Assembly (NCBI GenBank): GCA_950097015.1 | Contig: CATNEN010000003.1 | Location: 14,427,001-14,491,000 of the forward strand | DNA length: 64,000 bases | From: Macrostomum hystrix | Taxonomy: Eukaryota > Platyhelminthes > Macrostomidae | Reading direction: 5' to 3' | Shown: one piece after another, positions 23,487 through 35,429 of the stretch | How the letters are laid out: every line of letters begins with the position of its first letter | Position numbering within the stretch: position 1 is the stretch's first letter | The notes under the pieces: generated by a model | Seen by the model: the letters and a program-made list of their open reading frames with translations, nothing else | The model's database searches: none | What the model was told of the DNA's origin: nothing | Program-made: the position numbers and the translations under genes

Positions 23487-26470
23487 ATTGGGTCATTGAT
23501 AAACTGCACCCTAGATAAGTTGGGTCATTGATAAACTCCATCCTAAATAAGTTGGGTCATTTATAAACTGCACCCTAGATAAGGTGGGTCATTGATAAAC
23601 TGCACCCTAGATGAGTTGGGTCATTGATAAACTGCGCCCTAGATAAGCTGGGTCATTGATAAACTGCATCCTAGAAAAGCTGGGTCATTGATAAACTGCG
23701 CCCTAGATAAGCTGGGTCATTGATAAACTGCATCCTAGAAAAGCTGGGTCATTGATAAACTGCATCCTAAAAAAGCTGGGTCATTGATAAACTGCATCCT
23801 AGATAAGCTGGGTCATTGATAAACTGCATCCTAGATAAGCTGGGTCATTGATAAACTGCATCCTAGATAAGCTGGGTCATTGATAAACTGCATCCTAGAT
23901 AAGCTGGGTCATTGATAAACTGCATCCTAGATAAGCTGGGTCATTGATAAACTGCATCCTAGATAAGCTGGGTCATTGATAAACTGCATCCTAGATAAGC
24001 AGGGTCATTGATAAACTGCATCTTAGATAAGCTGAGTCATTGATAAACTGCATCCTAGATAAGGTGGGTCATTGATAAACTGCATCTTAGATAAGCTGGG
24101 TCATTGATAAACTGCATCCTAGATAAGCTGGGTCATTGATAAACTGCATCCTAGATAAGCTGGGTCATTGATAAACTGCATCCTAGATAAGGTGGGTCAT
24201 TGATAAACTGCATCCTAGATAAGCTGGGTCATTGATAAACTGCATCCTAGATAAGCTGGGTCATTGATAAACTGCATCCTAGATAAGGTGGGTCATTGAT
24301 AAACTGCATCCTAGATAAGCTGGGTCATTGATAAACTGCATCCTAGATAAGCTGGGTCATTGATAAACTGCATCCTAGATAAGCTGGGTCATTGATAAAC
24401 TGCATCCTAGATAAGGTGGGTCATTGATAAACTGCATCCTAGATAAGGTGGGTCATTGATAAACTGCATCCTAGATAAGCTGGGTCATTGATAAACAGCA
24501 TCCTAGATAAGCTGAGTCATTGATAAACTGCATCCTAGATAAGCTGGGTCATTGATAAACTGCATCCTAGATAAGCTGGGTCATTGATAAACTGCATCCT
24601 AGATAAGCTGGGTCATTGATAAACTGCATCCTAGATAAGGTGGGTCATTGATAAACTGCATCCTAGATAAGCTGAGTCATTGATAAACTGCATCCTAGAT
24701 AAGCTGGGTCATTGATAAACTGCATCCTAGATAAGGTGGGTCATTGATAAACTGCATCCTAGATAAGGTGGGTCATTGATAAACTGCATCCTAGATAAGC
24801 TGGGTCATTGATAAACTGCATCCTAGATAAGGTGGGTCATTGATAAACTGCATCCTAGATAAGGTGGGTCATTGATAAACTGCATCCTAGATAAGCTGGG
24901 TCATTGATAAACTGCATCCTAGATAAGCTGGGTCATTGATAAACTGCATCCTAGATAAGGTGGGTCATTGATAAACTGCATCTTAGATAAGCTGAGTCAT
25001 TGATAAACTGCATCCTAGATAAGGTGGGTCATTGATAAACTGCATCCTAGATAAGCTGGGTCATTGATAAACTGCATCCTAGATAAGCTGGGTCATTGAT
25101 AAACTGCATCCTAGATAAGCTGGGTCATTGATAAACTGCATGCTAGATAAGCTGGGTCATTGATAAACTGCATCCTAGATAAGGTGGGTCATTGATAAAC
25201 TGCATCCTAGATAAGCTGGGTCATTGATAAACTGCATGCTAGATAAGCTGGGTCATTGATAAACTGCATCCTAGATAAGCTGGGTCATTGATAAACTGCA
25301 TCCTAGATAAGCTGGGTCATTGATAAACTGCATCCTAGATAAGCTGGGTCATTGATAAACTGCATCCTAGATAAGCTGAGTCATTGATAAACTGCATCCT
25401 AGATAAGCTGGGTCATTGATAAACTGCATCCTAGATAAGGTGGGTCATTGATAAACTGCATCCTAGATAAGCTGGGTCATTGATAAACTGCATCCTAGAT
25501 AAGGTGGGTCATTGATAAACTGCATCCTAGATAAGCTGAGTCATTGATAAACTGCATCCTAGATAAGCTGGGTCATTGATAAACTGCATCCTAGATAAGG
25601 TGGGTCATTGATAAACTGCATCCTAGATAAGGTGGGTCATTGATAAACTGCATCCTAGATAAGCTGGGTCATTGATAAACTGCATCCTAGATAAGGTGGG
25701 TCATTGATAAACTGCATCCTAGATAAGGTGGGTCATTGATAAACTGCATCCTAGATAAGCTGGGTCATTGATAAACTGCATCCTAGATAAGCTGGGTCAT
25801 TGATAAACTGCATCCTAGATAAGGTGGGTCATTGATAAACTGCATCTTAGATAAGCTGAGTCATTGATAAACTGCATCCTAGATAAGGTGGGTCATTGAT
25901 AAACTGCATCCTAGATAAGCTGGGTCATTGATAAACTGCATCCTAGATAAGCTGGGTCATTGATAAACTGCATCCTAGATAAGCTGGGTCATTGATAAAC
26001 TGCATGCTAGATAAGCTGGGTCATTGATAAACTGCATCCTAGATAAGGTGGGTCATTGATAAACTGCATCCTAGATAAGCTGGGTCATTGATAAACTGCA
26101 TGCTAGATAAGCTGGGTCATTGATAAACTGCATCCTAGATAAGCTGGGTCATTGATAAACTGCATCCTAGATAAGGTGGGTCATTGATAAACTGCATGCT
26201 TGATAAGGTGGGTCATTGATAAACTGCATGCTAGATAAGCTGGGTCATTGATAAACTGCATGCTAGATAAGCTGGGTCATTGATAAACTGCATGCTAGAT
26301 AAGCTGGGTCATTGATAAACTGCATCCTAGATAAGGTGGGTCATTGATAAACTGCATCCTAGATAAGCTGGGTCATTGATAAACTGCATGCTAGATAAGC
26401 TGGGTCATTGATAAACTGCATCCTAGATAAGCTGGGTCATTGATAAACTGCATCCTAGATGAGTTGGGTT
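23487..26470. repeat. 32-bp satellite, about 93 copies
   Basis: The unit contains GGGTCATTGATAAACTGCAT followed by CCTAGATAAGCT and is 32 bp long. Variants (AAGGTG, GCATGCTAG, GCATCTTAG, GCTGAG) label units. The TCTTAG plus GCTGAG signature at 24981 recurs at 25845, an offset of 864 bp (27 units), so the right part is a block duplication. Confidence 0.95.
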
Positions 26471-26954
26471 TAGAATAAATATAACAAGCGTTGATCATCT
26501 CTGAAATGGCATATCATACTGCTGATATCTTGTCGACAGCACAATACTCTTTCTCAACTATTTTCTGTTTTTGTTTGCAAAGCCTCATACGTAAGATCAA
26601 AAAGTTGTGTTTAAATTTAAGAAAAATCAAATCTAAGAAAACTGCTACGCAATTGTAGCAACTCTCTAAGGAAGCTCGTTACAAGAGGTTATTTTTTACT
26701 AAAAAATGAGGACTTTCAGGTCAGCATAAAGTTTGGGATACAAAAAGGGGCTGGAAGCAATTATCTCGTGATGCTCCGCCTATTTTCAATCTTTTCTTTA
26801 ATCCGAAGCCAGTTCCCACGAAAGTTATTCAGTCCTCGATTTTCAATTTTGAGAAAAAAGATATTCTAAATCTTTATATCTTAATTCAAGCATTTCGTTT
26901 AGCGAGAAAGAGGAAATAGACCTGCAATTATAACAAAAATGTGACTACAGTGTT
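26471..26954. other. Unique spacer between two arrays
   Basis: AT-rich unique sequence with no supported gene. Confidence 0.4.
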
Positions 26955-29900
26955 TGAAGGAGTCAGTGGCTGATTGAGGGAGACAGTGGGTGATTGAGGC
27001 AGACAGTGGGTGATTGAGGGAGACAGTGGGTGATTGAGGGAGACAGTGGCTGATTGAGGGAGACAGTGGGTGATTGAGGGAGACAGTGGCTGATTGAGGG
27101 AGACAGTGGGTGATTGAGGCAGACAGTGGGTGATTGAGGGAGACAGTGGGTGATTGAGGGAGACAGTGGGTGATTGAGGGAGACAGTGGGTGATTGAGGG
27201 AGACAGTGGGTGATTGAGGGAGACAGTGGGTGATTGAGGGAGACAGTGGGTGATTGAGGCAGACAGTGGGTGATTGAGGGAGACAGTGGGTGATTGAGGG
27301 AGACAGTGGCTGATTGAGGGAGACAGTGGGTGATTGAGGGAGACAGTGGCTGATTGAGGGAGACAGTGGGTGATTGAGGCAGACAGTGGGTGATTGAGGG
27401 AGACAGTGGGTGATTGAGGGAGACAGTGGGTGATTGAGGGAGACAGTGGGTGATTGAGGGAGACAGTGGGTGATTGAGGGAGACAGTGGGTGATTGAGGG
27501 AGACAGTGGGTGATTGAGGCAGACAGTGGGTGATTGAGGGAGACAGTGGGTGATTGAGGGAGACAGTGGGTGATTGAGGGAGACAGTGGGTGATTGAGGG
27601 AGACAGTGGGTGATTGAGGCAGACAGTGGGTGATTGAGGGAGACAGTGGGTGATTGAGGGAGACAGTGGGTGATTGAGGGAGACAGTGGGTGATTGAGGG
27701 AGACAGTGGGTGATTGAGGGAGACAGTGGGTGATTGAGGGAGACAGTGGGTGATTGAGGGAGACAGTGGGTGATTGAGGGAGACAGTGAGTGATTCAGGG
27801 AGACAGTGGGTGATTGAGGCAGACAGTGGGTGATTGAGGGAGATAGTGAGTGATTCAGGGAGACAGTGGGTGATTGAGGCAGACAGTGGATGATTGAGGG
27901 AGACAGTGGGTGATTGAGGGAGACAGTGGGTGATTCAGGGAGACAGTGGGTGATTCAGGGAGACAGTGGGTGATTGAGGGAGACAGTGGGTGATTGAGGG
28001 AGACAGTGGGTGATTGAGGGAGACAGTGGGTGATTGAGGGAGACAGTGGGTGATTGAGGGAGACAGTGGGTGATTGAGGGAGACAGTGAGTGATTGAGGG
28101 AGACAGTGGGTGATTGAGGCAGACAGTGGATGATTGAGGGAGACAGTGGGTGATTGAGGGAGACAGTGGGTGATTCAGGGAGACAGTGGGTGATTCAGGG
28201 AGACAGTGGGTGATTGAGGGAGACAGTGGGTGATTGAGGGAGACAGTGGGTGATTGAGACAGACAGTGGGTGTCTCAGGGAGTCAGTGGGTGATTGAGGC
28301 AGACAGTGGGTGATTGAGGGAGACAGTGGGTGATTGAGGGAGACAGTGGGTGATTGAGGGAGACAGTGGGTGATTGAGGCAGACAGTGGGTGATTGAGAC
28401 AGACAGTGGGTGTCTCAGGGAGTCAGTGGGTGATTGAGGCAGACAGTGGGTGATTGAGGCAGACAGTGGGTGATTGAGGCAGACAGTGGGTGATTGAGGG
28501 AGACAGTGGGTGATTGAGGGAGACAGTGGGTGATTCAGGCAGACAGTGGGTGATTGAGGGAGACAGTGGGTGATTGAGGGAGACAGTGGGTGATTGAGAC
28601 AGACAGTGGGTGTCTCAGGGAGTCAGTGGGTGATTGAGGCAGACAGTGGGTGATTGAGGGAGACAGTGGGTGATTGAGGGAGACAGTGGGTGATTGAGGG
28701 AGACAGTGGGTGATTGAGGCAGACAGTGGGTGATTGAGGCAGACAGTGGGTGATTGAGGCAGACAGTGGGTGATTGAGGGAGACAGTGGGTGATTGAGAC
28801 AGACAGTGGGTGTCTCAGGGAGTCAGTGGGTGATTGAGGCAGACAGTGGGTGATTGAGGGAGACAGTGGGTGATTGAGGGAGACAGTGGGTGATTGAGGC
28901 AGACAGTGGATGATTGAGGGAGACAGTGGGTGATTGAGGGAGACAGTGGGTGATTCAGGGAGACAGTGGGTGATTCAGGGAGACAGTGGGTGATTGAGGG
29001 AGACAGTGGGTGATTGAGGGAGACAGTGGGTGATTGAGGGAGACAGTGGGTGATTCAGGGAGACAGTGGGTGATTCAGGGAGACAGTGGGTGATTCAGGG
29101 AGACAGTGGGTGATTCAGGGAGACAGTGGGTGATTGAGGGAGACAGTGGGTGATTGAGGGAGACAGTGGGTGATTGAGACAGACAGTGGGTGTCTCAGGG
29201 AGTCAGTGGGTGATTGAGGCAGACAGTGGGTGATTGAGGGAGACAGTGGGTGATTGAGGGAGACAGTGGGTGATTGAGGGAGACAGTGGGTGATTGAGGC
29301 AGACAGTGGGTGATTGAGACAGACAGTGGGTGTCTCAGGGAGTCAGTGGGTGATTGAGGCAGACAGTGGGTGATTGAGGCAGACAGTGGGTGATTGAGGC
29401 AGACAGTGGGTGATTGAGGGAGACAGTGGGTGATTGAGGGAGACAGTGGGTGATTCAGGCAGACAGTGGGTGATTGAGGGAGACAGTGGGTGATTGAGGG
29501 AGACAGTGGGTGATTGAGACAGACAGTGGGTGTCTCAGGGAGTCAGTGGGTGATTGAGGCAGACAGTGGGTGATTGAGGGAGACAGTGGGTGATTGAGGG
29601 AGACAGTGGGTGATTGAGGGAGACAGTGGGTGATTGAGGCAGACAGTGGGTGATTGAGGCAGACAGTGGGTGATTGAGGCAGACAGTGGGTGATTGAGAC
29701 AGACAGTGGGTGATTGAGACAGACAGTGGGTGTCTCAGGGAGTCAGTGGGTGATTGAGGCAGACAGTGGGTGATTGAGGGAGACAGTGGGTGATTGAGGG
29801 AGACAGTGGGTGATTGAGGCAGACAGTGGATGATTGAGGGAGACAGTGGGTGATTGAGGGAGACAGTGGGTGATTCAGGGAGACAGTGGGTGATTCAGGG

Positions 29901-31175
29901 AGACAGTGGGTGATTGAGGGAGACAGTGGGTGATTGAGGGAGACAGTGGGTGATTGAGGGAGACAGTGGGTGATTCAGGGAGACAGTGGGTGATTCAGGG
30001 AGACAGTGGGTGATTCAGGGAGACAGTGGGTGATTGAGGCAGACAGTGGGTGATTGAGGGAGACAGTGGGTGATTGAGGGAGACAGTGGGTGATTGAGGG
30101 AGACAGTGGGTGATTGAGGGAGACAGTGGGTGATTGAGGCAGACAGTGGGTGATTGAGGGAGACAGTGGGTGATTGAGGGACACAGTGGGTGATTGAGGC
30201 AGACAGTGGGTGATTGAGACAGACAGTGGGTGTCTCAGGGAGTCAGTGGGTGATTGAGGCAGACAGTGGGTGATTGAGGGAGACAGTGGGTGATTGAGGG
30301 AGACAGTGGGTGATTGAGGCAGACAGTGGATGATTGAGGGAGACAGTGGGTGATTGAGGGAGACAGTGGGTGATTCAGGGAGACAGTGGGTGATTCAGGG
30401 AGACAGTGGGTGATTGAGGGAGACAGTGGGTGATTGAGGGAGACAGTGGGTGATTGAGGGAGACAGTGGGTGATTGAGGGAGACAGTGGGTGATTGAGGG
30501 AGACAGTGGGTGATTCAGGGAGACAGTGGGTGATTCAGGGAGACAGTGGGTGATTCAGGGAGACAGTGGGTGATTGAGGCAGACAGTGGGTGATTGAGGG
30601 AGACAGTGGGTGATTCAGGGAGACAGTGGGTGATTGAGGCAGACAGTGGGTGATTGAGGGAGACAGTGGGTGATTGAGGGAGACAGTGGGTGATTGAGGG
30701 AGACAGTGGGTGATTGAGGCAGACAGTGGGTGATTGAGGGAGACAGTGGGTGATTGAGGGACACAGTGGGTGATTGAGGCAGACAGTGGGTGATTGAGGG
30801 AGACAGTGGGTGATTGAGGGAGACAGTGGGTGATTGAGGGAGACAGTGGGTGATTCAGGGAGACAGTGGGTGATTGAGGCAGACAGTGGGTGATTGAGGG
30901 AGACAGTGGGTGATTGAGGGAGACAGTGGGTGATTCAGGGAGACAGTGGGTGATTGAGACAGACAGTGGGTGATTGAGGGAGACAGTGGGTGATTGAGGG
31001 AGACAGTGGGTGATTGAGGGAGACAGTGGGTGATTGAGGCAGACAGTGGGTGATTGAGGGAGACAGTGGGTGATTCAGGGAGACAGTGGGTGTTTGAGGG
31101 AGACAGTGGGTGATTGAGGGACACAGTGGGTGATTGAGGCAGACAGTGGGTGATTCAGGGAGACAGTGGGTTATT
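26955..31175. repeat. 20-bp AGACAGTGGGTGATTGAGGG satellite, about 210 copies
   Basis: This is the largest array in the window and runs in strict 20-bp register for 4.2 kb. Variant units (GGGTGTCTCAGGGAGTCAGT) at 28271, 28411, 28611 and 28811 recur at 29191, 29331, 29531 and 29731. That is an exact 920-bp (46-unit) duplication. The array ends about 280 bp upstream of the GPCR exon. Confidence 0.96.
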
Positions 31176-31429
31176 GTGGGATATGGTAGGATATTGTGAT
31201 AGTTTGAGTGAAAAAGTTGGCAATAAATAGGAGTGAATTGAGATATCTGTTAATGTTCGTGAGAAACGATTTAGTGTGAGAATGAGTTAAAGTCAAATAT
31301 GACTGATGAGTCTGATTTTGAAAGCCAGTTAAGCAAAATTTAATCAATATAAAATAGATGAAAATTGCGAAAAACTAGAAAAGAGATCGGGTGTTACAGA
31401 AACTTCCTCCCGTTCTAGCCAATACTTCA

Positions 31430-31454
31430 TCATTTTCCCAGTCTCCCAGCTCAG
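31430..31454 (+). promoter_or_regulatory. 3' splice site upstream of the GPCR start
   Basis: A pyrimidine-rich run, TTCCCAGTCTCCCAGCTCAG, ends at 31454 and is a strong acceptor candidate. The frame downstream is open and reaches the first ATG at 31641. Either an untranslated 5' exon lies upstream, or this is a trans-splice acceptor. The sequence cannot say which. Confidence 0.4.
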
Positions 31455-31640
31455 TTGATATCGGCGAATTCTGATTCGCTGATTGAGTCTGATCTCTACC
31501 CAAACACTCTGGCCGCGAGAGCACAAGACTCACAGAGGAAAACCTCGGCCTCACAACTGTTTACTCTGTCTCATCCTAAACAGTCTCCTAGCTTCATCAT
31601 TGACTCAGTGGACTCAAATCTAAAAAAAAAAATCCTTGAC

Positions 31641-32216
31641 ATGTTGGAATCTGCGGCCGATCACGCGGTGCATTGCTGGCAAAACGCCACTGACGAGAGT
31701 TGCGCTGGCGTCGTCAATTCGACTAACGCCACGTCGCAACGACCGCCTGACAAAGTTTTCACATTCATTTCCGGTGTTCTGATATTAATCTGCCTGCTAG
31801 TTGGCGTCCTTGGCAACCTGTGGATTGTTATCACCGTGCTAGTTAGACGAGAGATGCGCGGCAACCTGATCAACCTGTTCATCACTAGTTTGTGCTTGAA
31901 CGATCTACTCAATCTCCTGCTCAACCAGACTATGGTAGCCGTGTCTTACCTGGCTCACGCTTGGGTTCTGAGTCGGACCCTGTGCGACTTTATGCCGGAG
32001 TTTAACATGGTTCTAGTCTGCGTCTCATTGTGGCACCATGCGCTGATAGCATTGCATAGGTATATTGTGGTGGTACACAATAACACCTATATTGCGCTGC
32101 ACAAAGGACTGTACTCTGCCATCATGTTGTTGGGCACCAGACTATTGGCTGCTCTGCTAAGCTTGTCCTACCCATTGTTGAACAGCTGGAAATGGGCCAA
32201 CATGACCGTGTATCAG
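31641..32216 (+). CDS. Rhodopsin-family GPCR, exon 1 (TM1-TM4)
   Basis: The start is the first in-frame ATG. The extracellular N-terminus (residues 1-38) carries three N-glycosylation sites (NAT, NST, NAT). TM1 is about 39-64 with the GN motif. TM2 is about 75-98 with the conserved Asp (SLCLND, D88). TM3 follows C115, the usual disulfide cysteine, and ends in HRY (139-141) in place of DRY. TM4 is about 155-178. The donor is TATCAG|GTGAGG at 32217. This exon joins 32571-33106 and 33455-33674 to give 443 residues. By eye the receptor is closest to the Moody/Tre1/GPR84-like group of class A receptors. It would be a plasma-membrane G-protein-coupled receptor with unknown ligand. The frame upstream is open to 31455, so a longer N-terminus is possible. 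Confidence 0.85.
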
Positions 32217-32570
32217 GTGAGGACCAAATTTTTCCTGAGTTCGAGTCCCATAATTTACACTGCCTTAATTATTACTAACGATAGTGTGAGTGTCAGTCTG
32301 AAAGATGAAAGACTCCTCAAATTCCTTTACGAAAGAAGTCATGCTTTAAAGAAAAGTGCATTTAGTAATTTACTTAATTTGACAAGTCGATGGAGTTAAA
32401 ATCGAATTTTAATTATCATAGTTAATTAGGAGCGTAGATAATTGGATTGCATTCGCATCCTTCTGACAGTTCAACGAACGCGTCGCGCAATAACTGGGGG
32501 CAGTGCCACTGCCGCAAGGAAGCAAGAAAATTTCTTTTATTTTACCTTTTAACACCGCGAACTCCATCAG
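32217..32570 (+). other. GPCR intron 1
   Basis: A 354-bp intron from GTGAGG to CTCCATCAG. The open frame through its first 180 bases, which would end in an early stop, is intron read-through. It is unique sequence with no further feature. Confidence 0.7.
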
Positions 32571-33106
32571 GAAAAAATGCTGCGTTGCATCTATGAGCAC
32601 ACACAACGGAAGCGGATTCTCGGCATCGTTTTCCTCACCCAATTTCTGCCCTGCGTCATCATCATCGTCTGCTTCGCCCTGATCTTCATGTTCGTCCATC
32701 GCACCGGTCGAAGATCTTCGGCAGCCGATCGGCTATTGTTGAAACGCGAAATTCAAATCACGAAGATGTTCGGCGCTGTATTTGTTATGTTCCTCGTTGG
32801 CTTTCTGCCCTACGGCTTTCTAAGAATGTTTGACTCAGACAACCGACTCAGCCCCAACGCCTACGTTGTTGTGACGCTCCTCTACGCCATCGCGTCCTGC
32901 GTCAATCCCGTCATCTTCGGAGCAATGAACCGGGACATCCGGATTGCCTGCATGCAGCTGATGCCAGCCGCGTGTCGGAACAATCGAAACGCCAGCAATG
33001 GGGCCATTCGGTGCAGACGCGGTCAAGGAATCACCGTGTGCATCAGCATGCAACCGATGGCGAGGACTGGGCAGTGTCTAGATCAAGATCAGGAGACGCC
33101 GATTCA
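32571..33106 (+). CDS. Rhodopsin-family GPCR, exon 2 (TM5-TM7)
   Basis: The exon starts GAAAAAATGCTG after CTCCATCAG. It supplies the second disulfide cysteine (C198, extracellular loop 2). It also supplies TM5 (ILGIVFLTQFLPCVIIIVCF), a basic third loop, TM6 with FLVGFLPYGF (Pro kept, no Trp before it) and TM7 with NPVIF at 304-308 in place of NPxxY. A cytoplasmic tail with Cys and Arg follows. It leaves in phase 2 at CA|GTAAGA. The TAA inside that donor is an in-frame stop if the intron is retained, so two C-termini are possible. Confidence 0.85.
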
Positions 33107-33135
33107 GTAAGAATTTAGGAATTTTTTGAAATTCA

Positions 33136-33365
33136 AGGGGGTTTTAGTCTAGTGGTTAGAGCGTTGGACTGAAGGTCGGAGGTTCGATTCCGAACGACCC
33201 AACTCGATTCCTGACCGAATGGGGCAGCTGTGACAGATAGTAATGATAATAATATGATAGCAACAATCTAGTTGGACCAACTCAAAAACCCACACCTAAT
33301 GCTGGTACCCATTTGACAACTGGTTGAACTGAAGACACACAGAGTTAGTTGTCTTGCTAACTCTC
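33136..33365 (+). mobile_element. tRNA-derived SINE in GPCR intron 2
   Basis: The head TAGTCTAGTGGTTAGAGCG (A box) and GGAGGTTCGATTCC (B box), with TGGACTGAAGG between them, looks like a decayed tRNA with a GAA anticodon position. The stems no longer pair well and there is no CCA, so it is not a working tRNA gene. The body includes CTGGTACCCATTTGACAACT, which resembles a piece near 38100. A different family from the copy at 2897. Confidence 0.65.
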
Positions 33366-33454
33366 AAGTCCTCGAGTCCTAGAGTATAATCTATGCCGAG
33401 TGAGCCGATTTGAGCATGATGCAAAGTATTTTTTATTTTCTCTCTTATTTGCAG

Positions 33455-33674
33455 CTGCCTTCACGAGCATTCAGTACAGCCGCTGAATGTGCATCAGCAC
33501 CTTGAAAATGAGGCGACTAATTTGAGTGCGACGAAGGACGAAGTCAATGTTAGTTCGACGGCATCTGAAAGTTCTGGAGCAGAGGCTGACAGTAATAAAG
33601 GAACAACGGCAGCTGTTGTTTTTGTTGATCTCTACGACCAAAATGCTGATACAAAGTTTTCTGTAGATGGCTGA
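33455..33674 (+). CDS. Rhodopsin-family GPCR, exon 3 (C-terminal tail)
   Basis: A strong acceptor TTCTCTCTTATTTGCAG ends at 33454. The single leading C completes the CA from exon 2 as CAC (His), and the frame then runs 72 codons to TGA at 33672-33674. It encodes a hydrophilic tail, HCLHEHSVQPLNVHQHLE and onward. The tail is rich in Ser, Thr and Glu (NVSSTASESSGAEADS) and is a plausible GRK/arrestin phosphorylation region. Phase agreement across the intron is the main support. Splicing out 33107-33454 also removes the SINE. Confidence 0.7.
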
Positions 33675-33839
33675 ACGCAGACAAAAATCAAATCGAGACT
33701 TTGACGCTTTAAATATTTCTATATATTATTTTTAATTCGACAAGATAGCTCTATCGAATTATTTAATATTTCCAATGTTCTATGATAATCCTGAATTACG
33801 GAGCGTTTAGAGTGCAGAAATTAAAAACCCCTTTGAAAC

Positions 33840-33845
33840 AATAAA
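33840..33845 (+). promoter_or_regulatory. Polyadenylation signal AATAAA of the GPCR gene
   Basis: AATAAA lies 166 bases after the exon 3 stop. A second AATAAA is at 33952-33957. Either could end the GPCR transcript. Confidence 0.5.
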
Positions 33846-34089
33846 CGTATTTTTCAATCCTCTATATGCTGATATACTGTCGTTTCTTAATTGAAATTGT
33901 GTAATCCTTGATATAACTATATTATATCGTTATCGTCAATATTGATTGAACAATAAATACTCGTAAAAATTCACAGAAATAACTGTTAGTGCGTACAGAG
34001 ATAATTACGCGTGCATATAAGAAGCCAACTATGTTTTAGTACTCAAAGTGAAACCAATATCTTGATAATGAGTTAAATCAAACCAAGCA

Positions 34090-34468
34090 TGCTGCTGAGG
34101 TCACCGAAGTTGCAGTCGCGGAACAATTTGCGCAGCTCGGCAAGAAACTCAGGCACGGACTCTCTACCTCAGGACAATCAAATATCAAGCGGTTTTGGGT
34201 CGAAATGGTCCTTAAGTGCAGATCGTGGCTTGTCAGGTGCCATCAGGCTCGAAATCAGCTGGTAGGTGTCATTGCCGCGAATGCCCAGCAGCACAGCTCG
34301 CTTCTTTTCGTTCTCTATTCCATTTGCAACGAAAAACTTTTCTAAGCGTTCCTGATACTGCTCCCAGGTTTCTGTGCCTTCTTCGAAGGGTTCGATTGAG
34401 CCTATTAGACTCATTACTCGTCGCAATTTTTGTAGATCAAACTCAGTGGTTGGTAGTAAACTTCTCAA
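34090..34468 (-). pseudogene. Ty3/Gypsy-type gag fragment
   Basis: The minus-strand frame has the pattern of a Gypsy capsid domain: IEPFEEGTETWEQYQERLEK, then a segment ending LLGIRGNDTYQLISSLMAP, then HFDPKPLDI. A shifted frame just downstream continues with ESVPEFLAELRKL and CNFG, the usual sequel in this family. The frame break lies near 34170-34180 and there are no LTRs or pol nearby, so this is a short relic. Confidence 0.7.
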
Positions 34469-34862
34469 AGTACACCAAAGAATAAACTACTCGTAGGTCA
34501 CAACAGGTCTAGTAATCCATGTAGTGATTTACTGATATTTAAATATCGCCTTCTTCGCTAAAGCTAAGCCCATAGGATATGTTTTCATCATTCTCATCTA
34601 GATGGACTTTCTTTGTAATAACTCAAGCATCGCGGAGAATTGTCAATAATGATTGGGCTAGCTTCATCGCAATTCTCATCCGCGAATACAGGAGGGCACT
34701 TCACTGAGGCATTTGCAGAGGATTTCTTTGGTTTTTGGCTTAATGAAAAATTCTTTTTTTATCCATCTTTCCTGCTAGAATCAGACTAATCTGTGCAATA
34801 CAACAGCCCAGTTAATAATATTGTAGAGACCCTTGAGATTCTTGGGGGTAGCTGATAACAAG

Positions 34863-34866
34863 AAAA

Positions 34867-34910
<44 letters not shown>

Positions 34911-35060
34911 TTCTGCTGCTTCTGCTGCTGCTGCTTCTGCTGCTGCTGCTTCTGCTGCTGCTGCTGCTGATTCTTCTGCTGCTGCTTCTGCTGCTTCTGC
35001 TGCTGCTGCTTCTGCTGCTGCTGCTTCTGCTGCTGCTGCTTCTGCTGCTGCTGCTTCTGC

Positions 35061-35093
<33 letters not shown>

Positions 35094-35330
35094 TTCTGCT
35101 GCTGCTGCTGCTGCTGCTTCTGCTGCTGATTCTTCTGCTGCTGCTGCTTCTGCTGCTGCTGCTTCTGCTGCTGCTGCTGATTCTTCTGCTGCTGCTGCTT
35201 CTTCTTCTGCTGTTGCAGTTGCTGCTGCTACTGCTGATTCTTCTGCTGCTGCTGCTGCTGCTTCTTCTGCTGTTGCAGTTGCTGCTGCTGCTGCTGATTC
35301 TTCTGCTGCTGCTGCATGTGGTGGTGTTGC
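34863..35330. repeat. CTG/CAG trinucleotide tract with CTT and ATT interruptions
   Basis: About 460 bases of CTG codon repeats, broken regularly by TTC and GATTCTT. On the minus strand this reads as poly-Gln (with AAG Lys and AAT Asn), poly-Ser or poly-Ala depending on frame. Similar shorter CTG tracts lie at 5629-5705 (coding, in exon 2 of the first gene) and near 44090. Confidence 0.9.
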
Positions 35331-35429
35331 TGCTGTTCAGAAAAGCTAAGCACAGTAGGGAGGGTCTCGATATTTGTGTTTGCAATTTCCAAGAGAGGAA
35401 TCGAGACAGTGACACGAGATGGAAACGCA
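35228..35429 (-). CDS. Possible polyglutamine exon
   Basis: After a fair acceptor (TTATCTCATCTTCAG ending at 35430) the minus-strand frame reads VSIPLLEIANTNIETLPTVL, then SEQQQHHHMQ and a Gln/Asn/Lys repeat. It closes with TAG at 35228-35230 inside the repeat. The non-repeat part looks protein-like and uses the same CAG/AAG pattern as the polyGln exon at 5533. No matching upstream exon was found, and another frame (poly-Ser) is also open. Low confidence. Confidence 0.25.

Noticed and set aside
26955-31175. CRISPR array or other direct-repeat system
   Set aside because: Units are contiguous with no unique spacers, and the genome is eukaryotic.
32835-33053. Minus-strand ORFs over the GPCR
   Set aside because: Antisense shadows of a well-supported receptor exon.
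33136-33210. Functional tRNA-Phe gene
   Set aside because: A and B boxes are present, but the anticodon and acceptor stems do not pair and a SINE-like body follows.
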